Shown one piece after another: positions 17,663-25,000 of a stretch of DNA of 25,000 nucleotides. The notes below the pieces were generated by a model that worked only from the letters and a program-made list of their open reading frames with translations, was not told the DNA's origin and ran no database searches. The stretch comes from Prorocentrum cordatum (lineage: Eukaryota; Sar; Dinophyceae; Prorocentrales; Prorocentraceae), in the NCBI GenBank assembly GCA_963575745.1, contig CAUYUJ010008147.1:471748-496747 (forward strand), in the 5' to 3' direction. The position numbers were made by a program, and so were the translations under genes. Positions within the stretch are counted from its first letter, which is position 1; each line of letters starts with the position of its first letter.

Positions 17663-18375
17663 GTGATGGTGATGAGGAGGAGGAGGAGGAGGAGGAGGAG
17701 GAGGGGGAGGAGGAAGGAGGAGGAGGAGGGGAGGAGGGAGGAAGGCGAGGAGGAGGAGGAGGAAGAGGGAGGAGGAGGAGGAGTGAGGAGGAAGGAGGGG
17801 AGGAGGAGGAGGAGGAGGAGGAGGAGGGGGAGAGGAGGAGGAGGAGGCAGGATGGGGGGGGGAGGGGGGGGGGGAGGGAGGAGGAGGAGGAGGAGGAGGA
17901 GGAGGAGGGAGGAGGAGGGGGAGAGGAGGAAGGAGGAGAGAGGGAGGGGAGGAGGAGGAGCAGGGAGGGGGAGGAGGAGGAGGAGGAGGAGGAGGAGGAG
18001 GAGGAGGGGGAGGTAGGAGCAGCAGGGGGAGGAGGAGGAGGAGGGAGAAGGAAATGGAGGAGGAAATGGGGAGGAGGGAGAGGAGTAGGAAGAGGAGGAG
18101 GAGGAGGAGGAGGAGAGGCGAGAGGAGGAGGAGGAGGAGGAGGAGGAGGAGGAGGAGGACGAGCAGGGAGAGGAGGAGGAGGAGGAGGGGAAAAGAGGAG
18201 GGGGAGGGGAGAGGAAGAGAGGAGGAGGAGGACGAGGAGGAGGAGGAGGAGCAGGAGGAGGAGGAGGAGGAGGAGAAGGAGGAGGAGTAGGAGGAGGAGG
18301 AGGGGGAGGAGGGGGGGGGGGAGGAGGTGGGGAGGAGGGGGAGGGGGAGGAGGAGGAGGAGGAGGAGGAGGAGGC
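17520..18375. repeat. 860 bp polypurine tract (GGA)n with (GAT)n block
   Basis: The plus strand is almost wholly purine, mostly GGA with G runs. GAT repeats occupy about 17604-17662. Arg/Glu/Gly-rich plus frames and Pro/Ser/Leu-rich minus frames open through it and are treated as artefacts. Long purine-pyrimidine mirror tracts can form triplex DNA. Confidence 0.95.
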
Positions 18376-18435
18376 GGAGGAGACCCTGGGCTGCGAGCCG
18401 GAGGCACCTCCCACTACGAAAATTCGAAAGGGGGC

Positions 18436-19752
18436 ATGAGGGTCGCGCGACAGGTGTGGGGGCTACGCCATGGCGAAATGCCGTTGAGCGAGATTCCGGG
18501 CGCATGGCCCGCAGAGGAGCCCTGCGACGTGGAGCAGGTACACAGGGAGGCGCGCAAATTTCGGAACAAGGAGCAATCCATGGCAGACCGACTGGCGGAA
18601 GCTGACGGCGCAGTTGTCGTCGCTGGGCAGGCCGCAACATCGGGGGATGTCGCCGCGTGGCTGAGGGGCCTCGAGTTCCGGGTGGACAAGAAGACGGGGC
18701 GCGCGTGGTGAACGCAAAGCAGTTCGAGATGGTGAAGAAGGTGGCGCATCGAGTCATGCGTGAGATCGACGGCGAGGGAAGTGAGGGCGGGTGCATGGGA
18801 GAGCCGCTGCAGTGGTGCATGCACGGGGGCCCGGGGACCGGCAAGTCGCACGTGCTGCGTATTTTTCGTCATGAGTTGTTCGAGAAGGTGACGACGTGGA
18901 CAATCGGAGTGCACTTCCAAATGACCGCCTTGCAAGCCGTCATGGCTCAGCTGCTGGGAGGCGATGCCATCCACCGCGCGCGTGGCATTCCGGCCATCAA
19001 GCGGGGAGAAGAGAAAGGGGAGGACGTGAAGATGCAGTGCGAGACTGCGAAGCGGCTGCTCCAGTGGAGGTGGCTCATTATCGATGAGATAAGCATGGTG
19101 AGCGCTAGACTGCTAGCAGAAGTGGACGCGAAACCTCGCGGGGTCATTCGGGACGTGGGCACGACGAAACTCGGCGACGATGGCCTTCCACGCCCGTTCG
19201 GCGGCCTGAACGTCGTGCTGAGTGGTGACTTCTGGCAGCTGGCCCCCCCTGATGGAGGCTTCCTCGCCGGATTTCGGCTGCGCGCAAGTGCACCTCGCTG
19301 CCACCCGTGTTGCACGGGCAGTCGCTACTGTGGGGCGGGGCGGAGTCTGGGATTCAGGGAGTGACAGAGCTGGAAGAGTGCGAGCGATGCGACGACGTCT
19401 GGTTGACGGATGTGCAGGAGGACTTCCGAAGAGGGTCGCTGTCGGCGGATGCGCGCGCATTCTTGCGCGGCTGGCATGCGACCGTTCCTGGGAGCTGGCT
19501 GAGGGGGGACGTATGCTGCGGGAATTGGGCGCGTCGGGAATTGTGCAGTGGCGGAAGGGACGAAGCGTTGTCGTGCGCGGGGCAACAACGGAGACGTCCT
19601 GTGACGCCGAAATATATCCGCGAGCAGGAGTGCAATGTGTGCAGAGTGGAACGCGCGCGGCGCAAGCTCGTGGTGGATGGCCCCGACGACCCGCGTCTGC
19701 AGGCAGACAAGTTCCTGGTGGCGCCGGGTGTGTTTCCGAACAGCGACGTGCC
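18436..19752 (+). pseudogene. PIF1-like / Helitron-type DNA helicase, broken and truncated
   Basis: PIF1-family (superfamily 1) helicases unwind DNA 5' to 3' using ATP, and related copies form the helicase of Helitron transposons. Seen here: Walker A GGPGTGKS at 18825-18848, Walker B LIIDEIS at 19074-19094 and GDFWQL at 19224-19241. Three frames are needed. The first runs 18436 to about 18709 (to VDKKTGRA), the second about 18700 to 19262 (VNAKQFEMVKKVAHRV through PPDGGFLA), and the third about 19270 to 19752 (ARKCTSLPPVLHGQSLLWGG through APGVFPNSDV). Both breaks look like small indels. Homology ends abruptly at about 19752, before the later helicase motifs, and AT-rich DNA follows. No Helitron Rep domain is visible, so the transposon origin is an inference. 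It is probably inactive unless the sequence has errors. Confidence 0.8.
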
Positions 19753-19933
19753 CAGAGGGCCTGGACTTGCTAAAATAAGCGTTCAGTTCTTGTTGAACAA
19801 GCGAACGGTTAAAATAAGCGTTAGCGGTTGTTTTAAGCGTTCGCGGTTATTTTAAGAGTTGGCTGTTATTATAAACATATGCAACATAGCATGTTAACTA
19901 CAATGTTATCATATTAAGTATGTTTATCATTCG
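19753..19933. other. AT-rich island at the helicase truncation point
   Basis: Unlike the flanks, this stretch is AT-rich. TAAAATAAGCGTT occurs at 19771 and 19810. TTAAAATAA (19809-19817) is inverted as TTATTTTAA (19847-19855), and GTTCA (19781) is inverted as TGAAC (19794). It may be the edge of an inserted element. Confidence 0.5.
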
Positions 19934-20117
19934 CGCATGCATTTCTCACGCGCGTCGCGCCCCACATGCGCGCGGCATGCACTTCTCACGCGCATCGTGC
20001 CCCACGCGCGCGCGATATCGCACCCCTCGCGCGCGTCGTGCCCAGCGCGCGTGCGATATCAAGATAGAACGGCGCACCCCTCGCGCGCATCGTGCCCCAC
20101 GCGCGTGCGATATCTAG
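19934..20117. repeat. GC-rich tandem repeat of about 40 bp
   Basis: Four diverged units share CTCACGCGC or CCTCGCGCGC, then TCGTGCCC, then ACGCGCG, with GCATGC or GATATC at the joints. Arg-rich frames across it are treated as artefacts. Confidence 0.75.
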
Positions 20118-20254
20118 TAAATTGCCTTCGGCAACGCCCCGCCAGCCACTGTGGTGCCCGCGCGGTGCCCGCGCCGCCGAGTCGTAGGGCGGCGCCCAAC
20201 ATCGACAAGGACGACACATACAAGGCCACCGTTGGGAGAGGGGGGCCCAGGGAC

Positions 20255-20860
20255 AGCCGCAAGGAGGAGGGAGGAGGAGGAAGAAGCGGAAGAGGAGGAG
20301 GAGGAGGAGGAAGGGGAGGAGGAGGAGAAGGAGGAATTCAGAGGAGTAGGAGGAGGAGGAGGAGGAGGAAGAGGAGGAGGAGGAGGAGCGGAACAACGAG
20401 GAGGAGGAAGAGGAGGAGGAGGAGGAAGAGGAGGAAGAAGAGGAGGAGGAGGAGGAGGAAGAGGAACAAGGAGGAGGAAGAGGAGGAGGGGGAGGAGGAG
20501 GGAGGGGGAGGAGGAGGAGGAGGAGGAGGGGAGGAGGAGGAGGAGGAGGAGGAGGAGGAGGAGGAGGGGAGGGTTCGCAACGACGCGCGTGCACCCCCCG
20601 CCAGGCCTTCGCCTGGGGTGGGAGGAGGGGGAGGACGATCGAGGAGGAGGAGGAGGAGGAGGGGGAGGAGGAGGAGGAGGAGCGGGAGGAGGAGGAGGAG
20701 GAGGAGGAGGGGGAGGAGGGGGATAGGGGGAGGGTGAGGGGAACAATCATTTGCGCGAGCAGGAGAAGGAGGGGAGGAGGATGAGGAGGAGAAGGGAGGG
20801 AGGAGGTGGTGGAGGAGGAGAGGGAGACGATGATGAGAAGGAGGAGGAGCACGGAAGGGC
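20255..20860. repeat. Polypurine (GGA)n tract
   Basis: Plus-strand purine bias, interrupted at about 20576-20625 and 20740-20760 by mixed sequence. It ends at 20860, a few bases before the strand bias reverses. Confidence 0.95.
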
Positions 20861-20867
20861 GCGTTCT

Positions 20868-21870
20868 CTCATCCTCATCCCCATCTTCGTCCTCTTCCCC
20901 TGCCTGCTCCCCTTGCTTCTCCTCCACGTCTTTCACCTTCTCCATCCTGCCTCCCCCCCCCATCCTCTCTCCCCCTCCCCCCCGCGTCCCTCGTTCTTCC
21001 TCTCCTCCTCCTCCTCCTCCGCCTCCTCTTCCTCCTCCTCCTCATATCTCCATCCGTCCTCCTTATCCTCCTCGCCTTCGTCCCTTCTCCCCCTCATCAT
21101 CGCTCCTCTCGTCCTTTCTCTCCTCCACCTCTCATTGCCCATCATTCCCCCTCGTCATTCTTGCCGCTGGCGGCGCGCCGCAGTGGCTCAGGCACCGCGC
21201 GGCGCGCCAGTGCCTCAAAGCTTCCTCCACCTCAAGTCCTCAGGGAGGGAGGCGGCAAGGATCCTTCATCCTCCTCGTCCGCTTCCTGCTTCTCTTCCTG
21301 CTCCTCTCCTCCTCTAATCCTCATCCCCCTCCTCCTTCTCCTTCTCTTCGCCCTCCTCCCCCTCCTTCTGCGCCTCCTCCTCCTCCTTTTCCTTATCCTC
21401 CTCCTCCTCCTCGTCCTCCTCCTTGTCCTCCTTCTGACCTTATCCATCTCCCCATCCTCCTTCTCCTCCCCCCCCTCTTTCTGGGCTCTTGTTTCGGATC
21501 GGCGCCATCGGCTGCCACCGGTCGTCGGGCCGCCGTCGACTTATGTCGTCGTTGTCGTAATCGTCGCATCTGTTGTATCTGTCGTCGTCGTCGTCCTCCT
21601 CCTCATGCTCCCCATCCTCCTCCTCCTCCTCCTCCTCCTCCTCCACCTCCTCCTCCCCCTCCTCCTCCTCCTCCACCACCTCCTCCTCATCTTCCTCCTC
21701 CTCCGCCTCCTCCTCTTCTTTCTCCTCCTCTTCCTTATCCTCCTGCTCCTCCCCATCCCCCTCCCCCTCCTCCTCTGTCTCCTCCGTCTTCTCCTCCTCC
21801 TTCTCCTCCTCCTCCTCTTTTCCCATCCTCCCCCTCCTCCTCCCCCTCCTCCTCCTCCTCCTCCTCATCC
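20868..21870. repeat. Polypyrimidine (CTC)n tracts with repeated tags
   Basis: Plus-strand pyrimidine bias at about 20868-21160, 21255-21480 and 21595-21870. The gap at 21160-21240 carries two GGCGCGCC sites followed by CAGTG-type sequence. Tag sequences CCACCGGTCGTCGGGCCG (from 21515) and CCACCGCCGGTCGTCGGG (from 21901) each follow a CTC tract and precede GTC repeats, so the unit is duplicated at about 386 bp. Confidence 0.9.
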
Positions 21871-21928
21871 TGGGCCGTTGGGTCGGATTGATTTCGTCGG
21901 CCACCGCCGGTCGTCGGGCCGCCGTCGA

Positions 21929-21990
21929 TCGTTGTCGTCGTCGTCGTCGTCGTCGTGGTCATGTCCGTCGTCTCCGTCGTCGCAGTCGCC
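21929..21990. repeat. GTC trinucleotide tract
   Basis: GTCGTCGTC repeats after the second tag, and shorter GTCGTC runs after the first tag at about 21540-21600. Confidence 0.9.
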
Positions 21991-22040
21991 CGTGTTAGCC
22001 GTTACGTCCATCGTATTTGTCGTCGTCGGCACTAGTTCAT

Positions 22041-22102
22041 GGTGTCATCGGTGCGTCATCGATGCGTCATCGATGACGCATCGATGACGCATCGATGCCA
22101 CC
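22041..22102. repeat. 62 bp near-perfect palindrome
   Basis: Centred between 22071 and 22072. Bases 22052-22091 are a perfect 40 bp palindrome made of GCGTCATCGAT and its complement. Pairing continues outward to 22041 and 22102 with only two mismatches (22051/22092 and 22045/22098). There is no loop, so it could extrude as a cruciform. It ends 30 bp downstream of the stop of the minus-strand gene at 22132 and might also act at its 3' end. Confidence 0.9.
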
Positions 22103-22131
22103 GCGTCCACATCATCACCCACCACATTTGA

Positions 22132-23034
22132 TCAGCACACCCCGTGGTCCACGATGTGGAACGGCGACGTAGGGCTGTCGTCGTCGGTCTCCAGCTCGTC
22201 TGCCACCTGCTCGAAGTTCGCCTGCGAGCTGGCCTCCAAGATGCCGCGCCTCGTCTCGTAGCGCGTGCGGGGTTGCTGCTCCTTGCCTGTGCCCTTGCCC
22301 TTGTCGAACTGCGCCGTGCCCTTGCCCGTGTCGAGGTCTCCCGTGCCCGTGCCCTTGTCGGGCTGCTTCGTGTCCTTGCCCTTGTCGAGCTGACCCGTGC
22401 CCGTGCCCTTGTCGAGATTGCTTGTGCTATTGCCCTCTTCGAGCTGCTCCGTGCCCTTGCCCTTGTCGAGCTTGCGTGTGCCCTTGCTCTTGTCGAGCTG
22501 CTCCGTGCCCTTGCCCTTGTCGAGCTCCGCGCACGTGCCCTGGCTGCCTTGGGAAGCCTCCTGCGCAATCGCCCTCGCGTGCTTGTTGTTGATGTACCGC
22601 GCCAGCTCCTGGTAAGTCCAGAGGGGGTCGACATCGTCGTCGTTGTCGTGCCCCCACTCCTCGTAGTACTCGTCGAGCAGCTTCTGCGCGCAGTACACGT
22701 CCAACTCTGTAGTGGACAACCTATCCCACCAACAACTGCCCTTGATCGTGTCAGCGGCGTTCTCACCAATGCCGTCGTCCTTGGCGGTGCCAAGGTCGTC
22801 CGCATATGTCTCCTCGGCGGCCTGCATCGCCTCGATGCGCTCGCGGGCGCTCTCGGCGCGCTGGTGCTGGCGAGGAACGTACTCCTCCAAAGCTCCGTCG
22901 GACATCTCGCCGTCGTAGTCGCCCGTGTCAGCCGTGCCATCCATGTCCTCATCATCGGGGCCGTCGTGATCGCGTTGCAAGCCGTCGTAAGGGGTCTTGG
23001 GTAGCCGCTCCGCCGTCCTGAAGCGCGTCTCCAT
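22132..23034 (-). CDS. Acidic protein with nine 9-residue DKGKGT repeats
   Basis: Read from 23034 to the stop at 22132, this gives 300 residues. The N-terminal third is acidic (DHDGPDDEDMDG, DNDDDVDP) and includes a possibly folded segment around residues 100-150 with CWWDRLSTTELDVYCAQKLL. Residues 171-251 are exactly nine 9-residue repeats on the pattern LDKGKGTEQ. The tail is ordinary sequence ending HIVDHGVC. Because it is non-repetitive on both sides and open throughout, I take this as the coding frame rather than the plus-strand one. Coding-like sequence in another minus frame continues upstream to 23281, so the true start may lie there after a frameshift or splice. Family not recognised. 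Confidence 0.6.
   Translation of the reverse strand: METRFRTAERLPKTPYDGLQRDHDGPDDEDMDGTADTGDYDGEMSDGALEEYVPRQHQRAESARERIEAMQAAEETYADDLGTAKDDGIGENAADTIKGSCWWDRLSTTELDVYCAQKLLDEYYEEWGHDNDDDVDPLWTYQELARYINNKHARAIAQEASQGSQGTCAELDKGKGTEQLDKSKGTRKLDKGKGTEQLEEGNSTSNLDKGTGTGQLDKGKDTKQPDKGTGTGDLDTGKGTAQFDKGKGTGKEQQPRTRYETRRGILEASSQANFEQVADELETDDDSPTSPFHIVDHGVC
22282..22524 (-). repeat. 27 bp tandem repeat, nine copies
   Basis: An in-frame 27 bp repeat (plus-strand words CCCTTGCCCTTGTCGA and similar) encodes the nine 9-residue units of the protein above. Copies differ by several substitutions, and the length stays in multiples of three. Confidence 0.9.
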
Positions 23035-23281
23035 GAGGCTCGCTGCCAGCCGCCGCGCCGCGCCCGTCCTCGTGGCCAGCGCCAGGACCGTCGCTGTCGC
23101 TCATGCTGGTGTCCAAACCGAAGTGCATCGCATTAGCCCGCGCCCAGTCGACGCCGTCTCTGCACCAGCCATTCGGGTCGGCGCTGATGCGAGTGATCAC
23201 CTCGCGTGGTGAAAGATCGTGAAGGAGCCCTGTAACCTTGAGCTGAAGGAAAAGCCTCGGCGGCATGACAAATGATGTCAT
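23035..23281 (-). CDS. Probable upstream part of the 22132 gene in another frame
   Basis: The minus-strand ATG at 23281 opens MTSFVMPPRLFLQLKVTGLL and continues through WCRDGVDWARANAMHFGLDT to about 23100. From there the coding-like reading shifts to the frame of 22132-23034, where TVLALATRTGAARRLAASL leads straight into METRF. A one-base indel or short splice near 23085-23105 would join them. The first frame left alone ends at 22952. Confidence 0.45.
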
Positions 23282-24012
23282 GCTCTCGGTGCGAGTCGGG
23301 ATGTAAAAAAACAGTAGGCTCGACGAAACCCATATTCGAGCCAAAGCAGCTAGACCACCATCGCGTTTCTCAGCGTTTAAAACATGTTAGCGATGCTGTT
23401 GCACGCTATGTATGGCTCGATCTATGTGCTTGTGGTGTGGTTGTTCCCCCACCCTCTCTCTCTATATATATATCATGTTCTGTGTATCTCGCTCGTCGCG
23501 GGTTGTTTTCTTAATCGCCGACGGGGGTCGGGGGGTCTTTGGAGCGAGCCGTCATCGATCCGCTGAGCTGGTCAGCGATGCAACGCAAGCCACGCAATGC
23601 AACTGAACTCCCGCGCCGAGAACTGCGGGAGGAAGGGGCGGGCTGGTTGCAATAAAATCGCCATCGATCGTTGAGATGGCGCAATCCAGTCGATGCATAT
23701 CGAAATCGCTGACCAGGGCCCAATTTTGAAGTGAAGCTCCCTCCATCCAACGCGACGCAAATTGAGGTTGGAGCGTGCTTCGAGCGACAGTCGGGGAGGA
23801 GTGGCCTCACACGACAGAGGGTGAGGAGGTGGTTGATGAGGAGTGGCTTACACGTCGAAGCTGGTCGAGCTGGGCATTTGACTGGCAGGAACGGACTCGA
23901 CTTGCGCCTCGCGCGGTGCACTGGCTACGACTGGCGCCTCGCACGGTTGGCTGCGACTGGCGCCTCGCACGACTGGCTGCGGCTGGCTCTCGGCTAAAAA
24001 TGTTATGATCCT

Positions 24013-24056
24013 GTAGTTGCTTGGGCTGAAGCGCCTCGCGGCACGCGTGGCTCGCC
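24013..24056 (+). repeat. 44 bp direct repeat, copy 1
   Basis: Matches 24143-24186 at 41 of 44 positions by hand. It begins GTAGTTGCTTGGGCTGAAG. The 130 bp offset leaves a spacer of CTCCCGTCTGC-type sequence. Confidence 0.85.
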
Positions 24057-24142
24057 CTCCCGTCTGCCTCCCATGGCTCGCCCTCCCGTCTGCATCTCCT
24101 GGCTCTCCCTTCCGTCATTCCTTCATTCCTCCCTTCCCTCGT

Positions 24143-24186
24143 GTAGTTACTTGGGCTGAAGCGCCTCGCGACACGCGTGGCTCACC
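24143..24186 (+). repeat. 44 bp direct repeat, copy 2
   Basis: Second copy, beginning GTAGTTACTTGGGCTGAAG, with three differences from copy 1. Confidence 0.85.
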
Positions 24187-24294
24187 GCCCGCAGCTGGAC
24201 ACCCAGCCGCTGATGTTGCTGCCAAAGGTGCAGCTTGAAAGAATGCGAGAGCCTGCATGCAGCACAGATTCACTGCAGGACACAGTCTGCGGCA

Positions 24295-25000
24295 TCACTG
24301 GATATCATCCTTCGCGGCCTGCAAGGCCCTTAACTCTTGGACCATCCTGTCAGCCGTCACGTAATACCACCTTTTGTTATCCGTCACGACATCGCCGTCC
24401 AAGAGCGCTTCGCCCACAGGGAGGCTGCCCGCGCAACGGCGGATCTCGATGTGGTTCGGCGAGAACTCCAGGGTAAAGTTGTTGTTCACCTTCACAGCCT
24501 CGAAAGGGCTCATGATGGTGATCTTCATGTCCTTGACCGTCGTGCGGACCTGCCCGTTCGTGGTGAGCTGACGGTTTGGCAGCCACACTTCTTGCCAATG
24601 GTTGCACGGCTCGATGTAGACCAGCACCGATAGTAGGTTCGTCGGGTCCGATGGCCCCATGTACACCCAGCGCAGGAGCGGCTCCTCCTGTGAGTGGAGA
24701 CCTTCCTCGGCAGCCTTGTCCAGCACGACGCCGCTGTTCGCCGCCCAAGCCACGAGCCACGTCAAGTAGAAGACCTGGCCATCACCCTGCAACGGATCGC
24801 CGCGAGGCTGCTGCGCAGAGCACCTGTGCAAGATGATATCCTTGTCGTCCTCCTGTTCGAAAACGCTCAAGCGGTGCTTGAGCTCAACCAGGATGTTCTT
24901 AGCCATGACGTACTCGATATTGTAGATGATCTCCTGGGCGACTTCCTCGAAGGTCTGCTTGTTGACCTCGTGGGGCTTCGTCTTCTGAACGTTCAGCTTG
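24295..25000 (-). CDS. Unrecognised protein, 5' partial at window edge
   Basis: The minus frame enters from the right edge (codon starting 24999, KLNVQKTKPHEVNKQ) and runs 234 codons to TGA at 24297-24295, ending LQAAKDDIQ. The in-frame Met at 24906 is internal, because the sequence before it is equally coding-like. Composition is balanced, with no repeats, no hydrophobic membrane segment and strong G/C third-position preference, which together make this one of the cleanest coding frames in the window. Segments such as LVELKHRLSVFEQEDDKD and KDMKITIMSPFEAVKVNNNF suggest an alpha/beta soluble protein. I recognise no domain. Confidence 0.75.
   Translation of the reverse strand, partial: KLNVQKTKPHEVNKQTFEEVAQEIIYNIEYVMAKNILVELKHRLSVFEQEDDKDIILHRCSAQQPRGDPLQGDGQVFYLTWLVAWAANSGVVLDKAAEEGLHSQEEPLLRWVYMGPSDPTNLLSVLVYIEPCNHWQEVWLPNRQLTTNGQVRTTVKDMKITIMSPFEAVKVNNNFTLEFSPNHIEIRRCAGSLPVGEALLDGDVVTDNKRWYYVTADRMVQELRALQAAKDDIQ

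Larger units (their letters stand above)
23353..24290. other. Intergenic region with short repeats
   Basis: Contains a CT/AT microsatellite at about 23455-23473 and three CTGGCGCCTCGCAC-type units at about 23905-23990. No supported gene. The minus-strand genes on either side are about 1 kb apart. Confidence 0.5.

Noticed and set aside
17272-18844. Large Pro/Ser/Leu-rich minus-strand proteins
   Set aside because: They come entirely from the GGA tract and are open in several frames.
20750-22087. Plus- and minus-strand Ser/Pro/Leu/Glu-rich proteins
   Set aside because: They follow the CTC tract composition and have no sequence complexity of their own.
22282-22524. CRISPR-like or non-coding short tandem repeat
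   Set aside because: The 27 bp units are contiguous, have no spacers and keep a coding frame.
22144-23004. 286-residue plus-strand Leu/Val/Ala-rich frame opposite the acidic gene
   Set aside because: It is the antisense shadow of a GC-biased minus-strand gene; the minus reading has a more natural composition.

Overview
The window looks like nuclear DNA of a dinoflagellate. The best evidence is a near-exact relic of the dinoflagellate spliced-leader exon (12906-12927) placed 6 bases before the ATG of a long reading frame. A more decayed candidate relic sits at 1982-2003. A decayed PIF1/Helitron-type helicase, very high GC, sparse genes and long low-complexity tracts fit the same reading. I cannot fix the genus from sequence alone.

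Layout: 1-1560, 3030-4200 and 5610-5985 are arrays of a degenerate 10-11 bp CTTGG-based unit, interrupted by a roughly 85 bp core with conserved ends. A small secreted-protein gene candidate (2099-2582), a hairpin-forming GATGCATCG repeat in two copies (2625-2782, 5373-5516), a 29 bp motif in three copies and a CCG tract lie between them. A 90 bp minisatellite fills 6132-7175. From 7176 to 16000 the sequence is less repetitive. It holds a MOSC-domain protein (8562-9410) with a duplicated 5' segment, a short basic protein (12198-12446), and the spliced-leader-tagged 490-residue frame (12934-14406), whose apparent continuation (14362-15485) is broken across frames. An uncharacterised frame at 16561-17425 carries an 8 bp tandem duplication that shifts its frame. 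From 17520 to 21870 long polypurine and then polypyrimidine blocks surround the broken helicase (18436-19752), an AT-rich island and a 40 bp GC-rich tandem repeat. A 62 bp near-perfect palindrome (22041-22102) precedes two minus-strand genes: an acidic protein with nine 9-residue repeats (22132-23034, perhaps extended to 23281) and an unrecognised 235-residue frame running off the right edge (24295-25000).

I see no operon and no multi-gene system. The genes look like independent islands, several of them decayed, in repeat-dominated DNA. The more unusual signals are architectural: spliced-leader relics, a possible 34-nt intron, hairpin repeats, a near helical-period array and strand-polarity-switching purine tracts. 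Most long reading frames in repeat regions are open only because the repeat units lack stop codons, and I left them out.
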